A DNA stretch of 64,000 nt from Proteles cristata cristata (taxonomy: Eukaryota; Chordata; Mammalia; Carnivora; Hyaenidae). Location: assembly GCA_017311185.1 (NCBI GenBank), contig JAESUZ010000753.1, forward strand, positions 62,001-126,000, given 5' to 3'. Numbering within the stretch: position 1 is the first letter of the stretch; the number at the start of each line of letters is the position of its first letter. Below are positions 30,425-42,844 of the stretch, piece after piece. A program made the translations under genes and the position numbers. The notes beneath the pieces are model-generated. The model saw nothing but the letters and a program-made list of their open reading frames with translations. It did no database searches and was not told the origin of the DNA.

Positions 30425-32280
30425 GACTACTAGAGATAGTTATAACATTGGACAGGAAGTGGGACTCTCATCCCTTGGCTCCTTGTCTGGGGGTGGGGTA
30501 AGAGCACAGCCACTCAGACTGGTGCTGGCTGGCCATTGCCCTGGACTGGGCTCTGCTCTACCAGCTAGCTATCCACTGTCCAGCTGCTGGCTCACGCTGA
30601 GGCACAGGTCCTAGTGACCATTTACTAACCATCAATGCAGTCCAACTGATACATACTGGTGAAAGATCCAATGAGGGAGAGTTTGCATGACTCAAAATAA
30701 TTGTTTTGTGTTTGTGTGTGACTAGGGCTTTCATTTACTGGACCTGCTTGTACCTGAACTTCCTAAGACCCAATGGCAAATTTGGAACACTTTATAATCA
30801 AGAGAGATCTCTCATGAGATAAGATCTCTATGAGAGCACTGACTTGGAACCCTTGGAATGATGTATTTAACTTCTAGACAGTTGAAGGAATCATGGCCAA
30901 GAGTGAAATTGAGATGGTTATACTGACAACCTGAAATGTGGGAAATGGGCTTTGTTTCTTGGTAGACAGAGTATTTCATGTCTCCTTGAAAAAGTGATTT
31001 TGAAGTATGGTGTAACAGTTATATAACCAGTTAGTGTCCAGTTCAGTCTCATTTCCTTCCTTCTGAGCCTCCCCCGCTGCTGGAAGACACGGGTAGCATC
31101 TCATTGTCCTGAGCTGTTTCTTCACAGTGTTTGTGCAGCATCCCACCAGTTCGTTTATGAGTTTGGTAGGATCTAAGGATGTGAAACTGTTTAGGTAGAG
31201 ATACAACAGGATAATAAAACAAGACAGCTTGTGATTAGAATATAAATGGTTGTTTGGGACTCAGATTCACATTGAACCTCTTTCAACTTGCAGTGCAAGA
31301 TTCTGTGGTCCATCTGGAAAGAGCCATGAAGCATCCTTCGTCGTCTTATGTTAGTACCTAGAATATACTCAGAAGATCAGAAGCGGGTTTCTCTGTACAA
31401 CAAAGCATGTGTTTCCCATCAGCAGACAGCAGACTCTTTTGTAGCTGGGTTCAAAATCTTTGTTATTGACTGCTTCTGGCATCTTCTCCCCTTTTGTGGA
31501 TCTGCGGGTGATACCTTTTTGTCTGCCTTCTCTTTAACATCAAGATCTGCTTCTTCCTGGTGTATTTTTAAACACCAATCTGGATATGCAACTTGTATCC
31601 ATGCTAAAGTATTCACTGACACCCACTAGACCGGTCTCCTACTTTTTATTCCCAGTTTCTGTGTTAGAATCCTATTTAGACAGATGGAGCCAATTGAGCG
31701 GGCCCTGCTGAAAAGCCATATTCAGTTAGTGTAAATCTTCCTGCTGATGTTGGAGACAGCAAGATCTCCTGGGATTTCGTCTGGAAATCTTATTGGATTT
31801 GCAAGGCTTAAGTTAATATAGAACCCCCCCAAATAGTGTAGGGCCTCATTTTTTCGCCTTGAAAGACATTTTCAGAGGTCTGTCTCAAGAGCCTTGCTGA
31901 TAAGAAAGTTACTTCTAATATTTCAAGAGAAATAGAACACAAAAACACTTCTATTTTCTTATTACTTTTTCTGTCCATGCCCTTCCATCTCTTTAGTGTG
32001 TTTTAATGCCTCTCTCCTACATTCCTTTTCCTCTTTCTCTCACTCATTAACCTTAGGCCTGGCTTCAAATGGAATTAATTACTAACCATGAAACTTGGTA
32101 AGTGATGCCCATAAGGGAAAAGTCTTTCATTCCTTGCCCCTCTTTTTGATGAGGGATGAATGTTTCTTAGAGATATAAATGAATACATTTCATGGTGAAG
32201 TACATTTCTTTTTTCCGTAAATCCAAGTGAGCATCTCCTTACTCACATAAAGGATACTGTTCTCTGTTTCCCTGGGAAAC
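30425..32280. other. Unique sequence
   Basis: No repeat, RNA or gene recognised in about 1.8 kb. Open stretches at 30976-31206 (-) and 31348-31629 (+) under 95 codons without support. Confidence 0.4.
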
Positions 32281-32289
32281 AGTATCAAA

Positions 32290-32490
32290 CAGAAGAAAGA
32301 GTGTGGGCCTCGGAGTCAGAGCCATGGGTTTGAGACCTAGCTCTACTATTATTCTGAGCATGTCATGTCACTGCTCTGTATTTCTATTAACTTGTCTGGA
32401 ATGTGGAGATAATAATATATACCTTCCCATGTTGTGTTAAGAATTAAAAGTCAGTAAGTATTCAGCGCCAAGTAGACATTCCAGTAGTAG
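32290..32490 (+). mobile_element. MIR, sense
   Basis: 'GTGTGGGCCTCGGAGTCAGAGCCATGGGTTTGAGACCTAGCTC', 'TGTGGAGATAATAATATATACC' and 'GTCAGTAAGTATTCAGCGCC' follow MIR from its 5' half to its 3' end. Confidence 0.75.
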
Positions 32491-33002
32491 TTCTAAACAA
32501 CTCCAACCAGAATCTTTGATAAATGTCTTTCATTGGCCTTCTTGAGTCCAGCAAGGATTTAATCTTCATGCCTTCATTTAACTATATCCTGTACTCTCAA
32601 AACCTTCTCGTGAGGCATATAAAAAATAATTACAACAAAATTTAAAGTTTCTCAGTTTTTCATTGGTGCATTTAAAAGGAAAATTTTGAAGTATTAAATA
32701 GGTTTCTTGTATCATCTTTAAGATTTTTGTATTCTCATTGTGATGGACTATCTGAAATGCATGTCCTCAAAAATGTGGCTGGAATTATAAATGTTATAGG
32801 AGTCCAGGAAGCATGGAGATACCCAAACAACTCCCTCTGGGAAGAAAGGACTGTCTCTGGGGCTTGGGCTTTTAATCAACATTCAAAGCCATCATGGGGG
32901 CTCCAGAGTATTAGTAATATTTTTATTGGCAGCAGAGTGATACTGTATCTGCTTTGGCTGAAAAATATATATCTTGTGGTAACACAGGATGGTCAAGGGG
33001 TA

Positions 33003-33392
33003 GCTTATGCACTGCATGTTTGTGTCCCACACAAATTCATATATTGAAACCCTAATCCCCAGTGATGGTATTCAGAGATGGGGCTTTCAGGGGTAGTTAG
33101 ATCATGAGGGTGGAGCCCTTATATTGGGATTAGTATCTTTATCATAAGAGACATGGGAGAGTGTGCTTCCCTTCTGTCTCTCTCTCTCTCTTTAGTTTGC
33201 CTCTATCTCTGTCTCTGTCTTGGCCATGTGAGGCTACATCAAGAAGGTAGCCACCTACAAGTCAGACAACGGATCTACAAGCACTTTGATCTTGGACTTC
33301 CCAACCTCCAGAAATGGGAGAAATGAGTGTTTGTTTAAACCACCCAGTCTATGATAGCTTGTGACAGTGGCTTGAACTGATGGTAACTAAAG
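33003..33392 (+). mobile_element. MaLR (MST/MLT1-type) LTR, sense
   Basis: 'ATTCATATATTGAAACCCTAATCCCCAGTGATGGTATTC', 'AGATCATGAGGGTGGAGCCC', 'TGATCTTGGACTTCCCAACCTCCAGAA' and 'AACCACCCAGTCTATGATA' are the sense LTR landmarks in order. A (TC)n tract replaces part of the middle. Confidence 0.8.
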
Positions 33393-33539
33393 GAGCATGG
33401 CAAGAACGGTGTTACTCAAAGTGTAGACTTTACTGCAAATCTGAAATGGAAATAAAGTCAAGGCTCTGTCTTTATTTACAATAAACTTTATGTGTTAAGT
33501 GGGCTTTTCTATTCTTACATTTTATTGTGTGTTGAAATA

Positions 33540-33745
33540 ATGAACATTTATTATATGAATATGGCATGCAGTGTCTTCAACATTCTACATGGAATTTCTC
33601 CTTTATTCCTCACCATGATGCTGAGGAAGGTATGATTATTATTTTCAGTAGCTTCAAAAAGTTGGACTAGAGATTCTGCACAAGCACTTGATAATTTATC
33701 AATGGTGTCTGTCTTCTGAGATGACCCAGTGATGAAATGCTGACT
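33540..33745 (-). mobile_element. Possible MIR, antisense
   Basis: 'TTTATTCCTCACCATGATGCTGAGGAAGGTATGATTATTATTTTCAGTAGC' fits an antisense MIR core, but the flanks do not. Confidence 0.4.
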
Positions 33746-33899
33746 GCTCATTCAGGGAGGCAGCCTCCTGAAGGTGCTAGGAGCCACGGAACGTGTGCCC
33801 AGAGACTGTCCACACAAGGTAGGTGACCATGCGCACACTCCACAAATGTACTCATCCCATTAGGACACATCTGATGATTTTATGTCAGCTTAACGTCTC

Positions 33900-36800
33900 T
33901 ATGTGACCCAGCTTCATCTTCTCTTATTCTGCCTATGTCTCTCTTTTCCATATCCTGGTTTATATTTCTACAATTAATTGCTGTCTGACATTATGCTATG
34001 TGTGGAGCAGGAAGATCCAGCTAACAGTCCCAGGCAAGGATTCTCACTGCATGAAGGATGATGGTAAAGAGCATAAGGATGCCCACTTGTGGGCTCCAAG
34101 TCCCTAAAGAGGACTTAACATACAAAGTGCTGGTTAGAACAGCACTTTACTCAAAAGGAGAAGTGATATAGGCAGATCAGTGTCTGCACCGTGTGCTGGT
34201 CTCTCTTGGCCAGAGGGTTCCTCCTGATAGCTGACACGAGGCGGTGGGACTGCACACACTCTTCTGTGGGCAAAGACCCCATTTCCTTCCAGATGTGAAG
34301 GCAGCAGAAGGGGGAGCCAGATATGCTGGTGGGTCTGGCCAGGTGCCATAAAACACACACTGTTAAGCAATATGAGGGAATTTGCTGCCTACCCAGAACA
34401 GGGAGCAGTTTCTCCTAATAAGGAAGAAGACTCTGGGACCAAGTGGCAGCTTGACACCAGGCCTCCATATAAGGGAATATTCCAGGTCCAGAGTATCCAC
34501 TGGCTGTCCTGGGATGCTTCACTAGTAGTCCATCCCCAGCTCTCATTGATGCCAGGAAGAACAAACAAAGCGTGTCACATTGGAAAGGACTGATGTTACC
34601 CTGAATGTGGAGGTAGAGGGATATCTTGTGGTCTGGGTGTGATTCCAGCCTCACAGAGCCTCCTTGCCCAATGGAGATGGCATGTGGTCAGGAGCACTAA
34701 TAGGACCTTCTAAAGAGGATGATCAGAACTCCCTGGGGTTTGCCTCTCAGCCAGGTGCCCCAGGTATCAGGCTTTACCCAGCTAAAAAGGTCAAAGAATG
34801 GGGCACCTGAATGGCTCAGTTGGTTAAGCATCTAACTTCAGTTCAGGTCATGATCTCCGGTTCCTGAGTTCAAGCCCCATGTCAGGCTCTGTGCTGACAG
34901 CTTGGAGCCAGGAGCTTGCTTTGGATTCTGTGTCTCCCTTTTTCTCTTCCCCTCCGCCATTTGCACTCTATCTCTCTTTCTTTCAAAAATAAATGAACAT
35001 TAAAAAATTGAAGAAAAAAAGGTCAAAGAATGTGTCTTAATGCGGACAGTGGGTTTACCGATAACAGTGTATCGGTTTTCTCAGCTCTGTCTTGACACTT
35101 CCCAAATTGTTGATATGCACATAGCAAGAGTTGTTGGGTATGGTACATTCCACCCTGTACTGCGAGAGGGTTATTAAGGACAATCCAGTTACCCATCATC
35201 AGCTTGTCTAGCTTGCCTATTGTCTTTTCTAGGGCTTGTATGCTATTCTGGTTTTAAACTTGGGCACTGAAATAGAACCACTTATTAGTCTGCCCCTTGG
35301 GAAGGGTGTCACCTGCTGCCCTGTGATGAGCCAGCAGAGTGGTGACCCTCCAACCTACCATGCAGTTACCCATGTGGACAGGGGTCCTAGGACCCCAGGG
35401 CAGTAAGATTCTTCTTCAGGGAAAGGCATTCCATTACTCATTGGAGTCTACAGAGAATCATATACTGCGGAGAATAAGTGGAGAACCAGTCTGCGGAGAA
35501 CCATCATAATGTGGTTGTTAGATCATTGACTAATTTAGCCTTGTTTCTACCTGTTGTTGCCAGCTTGTGGTTTAAAGAGAAAATGTGTACATCTTCCTCT
35601 GCCCGCATTGCCTGTATGAGTTGGCAACACCTAAACACATGAGGGGTCCTTTCCATTCATGTTATAGGTGACATTTAAGCACAGGACATTGGAATGATTT
35701 TGCTCCTGAATTTGTGTCAGTGGGTCACTTGATGGCTGGATCCATTGATGGCCCGAGGAAGATCTGATTACATATTAGGCAGGCCACCAAGACGGGAGTC
35801 TGAGGTAAAAGGGATGTCAGCCTTGGGTACAAGATCCAGTTTTATTTTGGTCATTCCCCTTTGCTACAACAGTACTGATTTTGATGAGAGTGTTAATCAG
35901 TCCAGGTATTACTTTGGGTCCTGGGTGGGGAGAGAGAGATCAGTGTCCGCCCCTCCCCTACCCCCGTACATCCTGAGGTGGGAGATGCTCCCGTGTCACC
36001 TAAGATGATAGAGTATTCAAGGATGGCCATCCAGTCCTTCTGTCCTAAGCCATGAGTCAGTCCATCCTCAGGAACCCACTGCTCTAGCTGTTTCAACCAA
36101 TGCTTTTAGCTCCCTCATTCAATCCAGACAAGGAGATTACATCCTGTACAAAGTGCATGTCCTATAATGTCACCCACCTTTCCAGGGGAGTTGGGAATTC
36201 CTGACACTACCAGGGGGAATTCTGGTATTGTGGCTTTCCATGACCCCTTATCTAATTGAAGGACTTTAGGGGACCTGAACATGTGACAGAGATTTTTCTC
36301 CAACATGACTAGGGTGATATTGACATGTGGGTGCCGTATGAGGATGGAAGTTCCATACTCAGAGTAGATTTCGATGGCGATGAGTCACCAAAGGAATCAA
36401 GAGCTGGGTGTTGAGGGTCCGGTGTGATTAATCTACCAAAACCTAGCCTGCAAATGCCCCTGCAAATATGTGCTAAATTCTCTTTGTGGTCTTGCTTGGG
36501 CTCATTGGCAGCAGTCAAAAATTGCCCCACATCTTGGCTTTTGCATCTTTGAGGATTATCCTATTGGATTTGGCCCATTTCCACATTTGAGGTAGGCTTC
36601 CATGACTGGTTTGCTTATGCACCCAGCAGGCTGCCATTGTAGCTTGTTGGCTCAGCAGTTCTGTTAATGCTCTTGTTTGAAGGGCCCTTTGCCACGAGTA
36701 TCCATATAAGTAAAAAAGATCTTTCATTCCATGTAGCCAGCTGTTGCTGTATTCCTTGTCCTCAGACAGAGGATACCATGATAGTCTAGTCACTTAGTGG

Positions 36801-37850
36801 CCAATCTCCTGACCCAGTTACAGGACAGTTTGCTACAGCCCGGGAATCTGTAAAGATTTAGTGAGGTATACTGGGTTGGGTTGCTTGCACAGCTGTCACC
36901 ACTGCATGCAGTCTGTTGGGTCAAGTATTTTCCTCTAGTGTCCATTAAGAGGTGGCCATCTGTGTGGTGGGTAGCCATTGCTACATTGAAGGTTGACTAC
37001 ATCAGCCTTCAGTTTTGCAGAACTGTTGGTAAACCAGGATATGCCTTCGATCAGAACCTCTTCAAGTGGTGGCCCCAAAGTGGCTCAGGGAGGAGCCAGC
37101 ACATTCTCTATGGTGCCCTGTTTCCTCTGGCATGCTCATGGAGTTCACTGGTCCCTTGGATCCTGGCCTGGCTCGATCTTGAATGTGCCATTTCCATGTG
37201 ATGATGGAACTCTGCTGGGCTTGTCCAGTTTTATTAGTGGGATTTGTGAGAACCTAGGCAAGAATGGTTACCTCAGGCCTCAAGGTCACATAAGGTGCTT
37301 TGATGGTGAGATGTTCGGTCTTTACCAGAGAGTAGCTGCAGTTGAAAGGGCATATATCAGGCAGTGGTTTCAGGCAGCTGTGTGTCCAGAATCTGAGTGA
37401 CCAGCACCTCAATGTAGTTCACTGCTGCCACAGTCTCCCCTCAGCACGCGTGGTTATTGTGGACACCTGCAGTTAAACAGGCCAACAGGCTCCACGAGTC
37501 CTAAGACCAGTGCCTAGGCTGCAGCTTGTTGAATGGCTTCCGGTACTTGTTGAGAGGAGCCCTATTTTGAGGGCTATTTTGAAGGATGCCCAGAGGGTAA
37601 GAGCTGTCTCCACTATCCAGAGAGGCCAGCTGGTTACAGTGCCTCCTTTTTATTAGTGGATGCACCAGTGACAGTGAGTTCTGTTTAGCTTCTCCAGAAT
37701 ATTCTGTTGACTCCTGTTTGTGTCCCCCATGAGGTGTGGTGACTGGGCTCCTACTGTGGTCAGAGTTTCACTAGTTGCCCGGAGAATGTACTGGTCTGTT
37801 TTCCTGTCATAAAAACCACCCATCATCAGACAAATTATCTCTTTCAAAAA
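33900..37850 (-). mobile_element. Decayed ERV-L-like provirus internal region, antisense
   Basis: On the minus strand a chain of broken frames keeps retroviral pol order. An RNase H motif WFTNSSAK (37013-37036; ERV-L elements usually have WFTDGSAK, so the catalytic Asp is lost) is followed about 400 bp downstream by WVHKQTSHG and MWKWAK (about 36569-36625), which fit the ERV-L integrase zinc-finger region. 35000-36500 would hold integrase and dUTPase-like or later sequence, too decayed to place. Many stops and frameshifts, no usable gene. A SINE (34801-35015) interrupts it. No LTR pair was identified. Ends are estimates. Confidence 0.55.
34801..35015 (+). mobile_element. CAN SINE in ERV-like region
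   Basis: Head GGGCACCTGAATGGCTCAG, body GTGCTGACAGCTTGGAGCC, tail CAAAAATAAATGAACATTAAAAAATTG. Duplication AAAAAGGTCAAAGAATG is exact at 34784-34800 and 35016-35032. Confidence 0.95.
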
Positions 37851-37985
37851 CTGTTTTAAAACTACCTTTTACAAAAACCTATAAAATGTTGATACTATTA
37901 AAGTAGTATTTTCTTCTTAAAACAAATTTGGGAAAGGAGGAGAAAAATTACTCCTACCCCCTCCACACAAAAATAGAATGGCTAA

Positions 37986-38075
37986 GGTTGCCCCAGTGCC
38001 TCGGTTGGTTAAGCATCCGACTTCTGGCTCAGGTCATGATCTCACAGTTGGTGAGTTTGAGCCCCAAACCCCCCA
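37986..38075 (+). mobile_element. CAN SINE 5' fragment
   Basis: GTTGCCCCAGTGCCTCGGTTGGTTAAGC, CATCCGACTTCTGGCTCAGG and GGTGAGTTTGAGCCCC; the body and tail are gone after a C-rich stretch. Confidence 0.8.
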
Positions 38076-38079
38076 GAGA

Positions 38080-38608
38080 TTGAGCCAATCTTCTGGAATC
38101 CATTGCCCATGGCTGAGAAGCAGCACTGCCTGCCACTACCAGGCTCATGGTAGAATTTTTAACACAGGTGCTCTATTTTAGAAGTTTATATCCTTCATTG
38201 TAAATAGCCAATAAAAAGAGACAGCTATAGGCCATTTATAAATGCACTTCTAGAATCCAAATTCAGAAGGTTTACTAAATGCCAGGAGCCTGGTCAATAG
38301 CTGTTTTAAATGCGTTTATTTTTGTTGGGAGGCAACCTTTCTCCAAAATACCTTTGCTGTCAATAACCTTTTTGTTCCTTGATGTACAGTTTACAAATAA
38401 ATGAATTTATAGGACTTGCTAATGGGTGAGGGATTTGAAGTTAGTGCTAAATTTGTAGTCTATAGTATACTATCTAATCTTCTTTGGCAAACTCAGTTTT
38501 AATCTTATTAAGCAGTATCTTCTGTGATTATGTGTAGAGATTCCTATGTTAATTCTATCTTACTTAGTTTTAGCAGTGGACAAAAAATTCCTGAGGGGAC
38601 TGTTCACC

Positions 38609-38662
<54 letters not shown>

Positions 38663-38990
38663 TGTGTGGTGTATTTCTTTTAGATGAATAGGACCCAGAA
38701 GATACCTGGTAATAAATAGCTTTCACAGTTGCTTAAATATTGAAGCTGAGGAGGCATTTGACTCCCAAACTATATGACCTCTTCTGTGCATACCGATTCC
38801 AGGAACCTTTTTATTGTTGTTTAGAAAAAGTTTGAAATGTTTGGGAAGTTGTGTTCTTCTTTTGCCTCCCTTGGTTAGGATGATTCGGAATTGCAGACTT
38901 TGTCACTAACCCTTCAGTGAGATTATCCCCCTGAAAGTTGTCTGAATCTATAGGCCTCGGGACTGGCAGTTCTCATACATATCCTAGTAA
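38080..38990. other. Unique sequence with one microsatellite
   Basis: No gene or interspersed repeat recognised apart from the (TG)n at 38614-38670. Confidence 0.4.
38614..38670. repeat. (TG)n microsatellite
   Basis: About 28 TG units with one TATG interruption; long and likely polymorphic. Confidence 0.98.
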
Positions 38991-38999
38991 GCATCCTAA

Positions 39000-39480
39000 C
39001 CATTTTTATCCAGTGTCAGGTCAGCTCTAGGTGCTTGGAAAACAGAATCTCGTTTAATCTTTACAATAGCTCATGAAGTTGATATTTTTAGGTTACTTTT
39101 TTGATTAGCAAGCCCAAACTCAGAGTGATTTGGTATTTTGGTCAAGACTATAGAAGGAGAAGGTGACAGAGAAGCTGGGGCACCTGGATGACTCAGTTGG
39201 TTGAGCATCTGACTTGGGCTCAGGTCATGATCCCGCTGTTTGTGAGTTTGAGCCCTGCATTGGGTTCTGTACTGATAGCTCAGAACCTGGAGCCTGCTTC
39301 AAATTCTGTGTCTCCATCTCTCTCTGACCTTCCCTGCATGCTCTTTCTCTCTCTCAAAAAGAAATAAAAACATTTAAAAAATTTAAGAAAGTGACAGAGG
39401 AGGGTCTGAAAGTAAACATTGCCTGCCGGGCAGCCTGTATCCTACTGCCTTCAGTGCTCTACCCTCTCTGTTTGTGCAGA
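39000..39480 (-). mobile_element. MIR, antisense, split by SINE
   Basis: 'TCTAGGTGCTTGGAAAACAG', 'TTTAATCTTTACAATAGCTCATGAAG', 'TGATTAGCAAGCCCAAACTCAGAG' before, and 'CTGAAAGTAAACATTGCCTGCCGGGCAGCC' after the SINE fit an antisense MIR. Confidence 0.55.
39176..39387 (+). mobile_element. CAN SINE
   Basis: Head TGGGGCACCTGGATGACTCAG, body GTACTGATAGCTCAGAACCTGG, tail CAAAAAGAAATAAAAACATT. Imperfect duplication AAGGTGACAGAGA / AAAGTGACAGAGG. Confidence 0.93.
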
Positions 39481-41260
39481 GAGGAGGTAATTGCTAGGCC
39501 CTATGACTACCTAGCAGAAAACTCTGCAGAGATGGTCGTTTCTATTAGGTCATGTCTGTCCAGGAAGGCTGAATTTTTGGAGAGATTCTTTCCCCTTTTT
39601 AGGTGCCTTCAGTTGTTTGCTGCTTTATGGACCTGATGCTTGGGAGAGTTTTGGGGATCCAATGGCCAGATGCATGCAGTTGAGAAGACTTTCTTCAGCT
39701 TGCTCTAAATAAACATGCTTCACAGTTGAAGTTTGGTAGTAGAAACACATTTCTAGGAGGTGGGCGATCCAAGTGTTGATGGTCAAAAAGCTTGAAAATA
39801 GATTGCAATAAGATCCAAGCAATTGCAATGAAAGTTCAGAACATTTTGTCTAAAATAGAAGCTTCCAGTAGAACAGAACATCCCCTTCCACTTCTATCAG
39901 CTGAAAAGATTTCGATTTAATAATCCTTTATGTGTAATCTCCAGTATTTGAGCCAAAAGCATCACTGGCTACCTTTCTCATTAAGTTGTGGCCATGTCCA
40001 TGCCAAGAGAAAATATGGGTTGCTGTGGGTTTCAAGATGGTGATTCTCTAGACTGGAAATCTTTCTAAGGGATTTAATCCTGTAGCCAAAGCCGAATGCT
40101 TGTCTGGTTCAGCAGGAAATGTCCATTTAAATATGCTTTTCTTGCTTTCAGATGCTTGTGGCTCTGAATTCACTGGTGTCCCAAGGAAGTTATCCCAAAT
40201 CCTTGACCCACCAGATACACCTTATTAAAGCTGCTGGCATGTAGCTTTTACTAACTGTACTGGCACATAGCTAAGTGACTTAGCAGCCTTACCTGAGTGC
40301 TGTTGCATCATCTTAGTAATAGATCTTCATTCTTTTGTGGTCAAACTTTGGTCTCTGTGATACTCAGACATATGTTAAAAAGTATCTCCATTAACTTAAA
40401 TGTATGCCATGCACCATGACAGGTCTTGAGGATATGGAGAAAAAAATGCATGGCCCTTGCTCTCAGAGATCTTACAGGGTAATGAAGAAGATCTCAGTCT
40501 CAGAATGTCAAAAAAATGCTGATTGAAAAGATGTCACCCTTTTAAAGCATGAGAAGAGGTAAAATCATTGTCAGATGGGCTTGTAATGGTGAGATATCCA
40601 GTCCTTTAGGAAGACAAACACATTGAACCAGTTAGTGCATCAGTGAGGTGACAGAGCAGAGTGTCCTCAGAAGGATGTGACCTCTTGTATGTTTCTTCCT
40701 GAGGATAGAGCGTGGGGCATTTCCCAAGGTCATGGTGAGGCCAACCAGGAAGTTTAAACAAATGCATGATTCCAGGCCAGTGTTTAAAAGAGGCAGCATG
40801 AGCCAGAGGTCCAGGGTTGATGCTTGGATCCTTTTGCCTGGCTGCTCTAATATTCTTCTTGAACACCTCCCCAGACTGCTCACTATATGTAGATACAAAC
40901 AACTTTCCAAATAGAATTTCAGTGCTCACCTCAACAAGCGTTTGCATGATTTCTGTCGAATATGGAAGTGAAAGCTTCCTGTCGAATAAGAAAAGTGAAA
41001 ACTCCTGAGTACTCTTTGACTTAGTGTGCCATTGCTTCTTATATATGTTTTTCAAGCTTCCATTTACTCTTTAGAACTTCAGTAGACTGATTTTTTCTGT
41101 CCACCGGACATTAAAAAGGGCTGGCAGGCAGGTGACCCCGCCCCCCCGCCGCCCCAGTAACTCTGTAGTGAGATAGATGCATAGCTCTGTAAAGGCAGTT
41201 AAAAACAGTTTTCAGAGATTCTTACTTCTATTCTCTTTCTTTTTGCCCCTTGTAAATATA
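39480..41260. other. Unique sequence
   Basis: A weak L2-like antisense stretch at about 40400-40480 (CATGCACCATGACAGGTC, GGCCCTTGCTCTCAGAG). A 149-codon minus-strand open stretch at 40606-41055 lacks an ATG at its start and has no recognisable domain. A GC-rich CCCCGCCCCCCCGCCGCCCC patch lies at 41138-41155. Confidence 0.4.
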
Positions 41261-41269
41261 ACGTAGTTA

Positions 41270-41860
41270 AACAAATTTATAAATATACACCCACATATAC
41301 ACACAAGCACACTCATAAGACATAAAGATGACACTACTATAGACTGAATGTTTGTGCCCCTTTCTCAGATTCATGTTAAATCCTGATACCCGATATGATG
41401 GAAGAAGGTGAGGGAGTTTTGGAAGGTCTTTAGGTCATGAGGATGGAGCTCTCATGAATGGGATTTCACTCTTATAAAAGAGCTCCTCTTCCCTTACACC
41501 ATGTGGGAGCACAGCAAAAGGGCAGCAAGTTCTCACCAGACATTGAATATGCTGGCAACCTTGATCTTGGACTTCCCAGCCTCCAGAATTGTGAAATATA
41601 AATTTCTGTTGTTTATAAGCTACCCAGTCTGTGGTATTCTTATACAGCAGCCGTAACAGACATAGACAAACAAATCCACAAACAAGACCTTCACACACAT
41701 GTACACACATATTCACAACTCTCAGACACAGGTGTGTATGTACACAGCACTCATACATACATGTACATGTAAAAACATGTAGGAACACATACAAATGCAC
41801 ACCTTCACATGCACATATATTGTATCCTTTGGGGAGACCCTCATTTGTGACAGTGGCTTT
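41270..41860. repeat. CA-rich simple-sequence tract split by a MaLR LTR
   Basis: Irregular CACA/CATA/ACAC repeats at 41285-41320 and again at 41665-41825 (CACACATGTACACACATATTC) on both sides of the LTR, as if the LTR had entered a CA-rich region. Confidence 0.7.
41334..41662 (+). mobile_element. MaLR (MST-type) LTR, sense
   Basis: 'TATAGACTGAATGTTTGTGCCCC', 'TAGGTCATGAGGATGGAGCTCTCATGAATGGGATT', 'TTATAAAAGAGCTCC' (TATA-like), 'ACCAGACATTGAATATGCTGG', 'TTGATCTTGGACTTCCCAGCCTCCAGAA' and 'TAAGCTACCCAGTCTGTGG' give a nearly full solo LTR. It still has a TATA-like box (TATAAAA) and an AATATAAA-type polyadenylation region. Confidence 0.88.
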
Positions 41861-42044
41861 TTTTCTCTGTTTATACATTTGTTTCTTGGCTTTCATATCT
41901 GTAGGAAGCCAGGCCGAAAGCTTTTAAACTCTTAAACCCCTCAGAGAGAGAAGGGTATGAAAGGAAAAAGCTCTCTAAGCAAATCATTGATCTTCCCCAA
42001 AGAAGTATTTGTCTGGTCCAGGTTTCTAAGCTCCATGTGGATCA

Positions 42045-42210
42045 GTGGGACAAGCACTCAACGGAGTTCAGGGCTTGAGTTCTAATTCTGGTTTTGTCAT
42101 GAACTAGCGAGGCAAGGCATTAGTCTTCTCTAAACCTCAGATTCTTCACCCATAAAACGAGGGACTGTCAAGACGATCTCTATAGTTTTAGCTCCGGAAT
42201 TCCATGCATG
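42045..42210 (+). mobile_element. MIR, sense
   Basis: 'GAGTTCTAATTCTGGTTTTGTCATGAACTAGCG', 'TAAACCTCAGATTCTTCACCCATAAAACGAGGGA' follow the MIR middle; the end resembles MIR3 (GACGATCTCTATAG). Confidence 0.7.
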
Positions 42211-42214
42211 TCAC

Positions 42215-42840
42215 TTTACCAGCAACAGAGGAAGTTCAAAGCAGAAGAGGAATGGAGTAGCATGTGAATCAGAAGGTGAATCCCTACCTGTAAAAAAAAA
42301 TCAAAAGCTATCCCAAACAAGAGAACCTCTTTATCTCCTCACTACTTTGCACAGTGCTCATGTTAGATGTATCTATCAATCATTGGTTTATTCATACGGC
42401 GCCTCTCACCGTGAAATCTAGGCTCTTGAACAATATAATTGGTCTAATTTTGGTTTTCAGACTGCAGAAATGGATGCTTCCCCTGCTTGTCTCTTGTCTC
42501 AGCTCGTATTGATTTTGATGGTGAAAGGGATTAATCTGATGCTCTGTGGAAGCAAACATCAAGATCTCTTGAGCAGGGAGAAGTTTTACATTCTGCCTGT
42601 TTGGCATTTACAGGGTATTTCATTAACACCGTGGGCGATCCGTGCCCCCTTGCACTTTTGGCTGCCCTTGCAGTGCTGCTGAAAAAAGGAAAGCCTTTCT
42701 TTTGCTAGGTAAGGGGCAAATAAAGAGGTGGCTCAACACCTCCCTGGAGTCTGATAAGGATTGGGTTCATCCCTGCTGCCCCTGCTAACCAGCTGGCCCA
42801 CTGCTTACCTTTCTGTTCTCACCTCGAGCCACCTCCACAA
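42215..42840. other. Unique sequence
   Basis: No repeat or gene recognised. Confidence 0.4.
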
Positions 42841-42844
42841 TTCT

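Noticed and set aside
36993..37400. 135-codon plus-strand open stretch
   Set aside because: It overlaps the minus-strand ERV-L-like RNase H motif; the plus-strand frame has no domain and is a shadow.
40606..41055. 149-codon minus-strand open stretch
   Set aside because: It opens without an ATG, shows no family resemblance, no splice sites and no compositional sign of coding. I could not exclude it fully.
41435..41896. 153-codon minus-strand open stretch rich in Cys/Val/His
   Set aside because: It is the translation of CA-rich simple sequence and the MaLR LTR.
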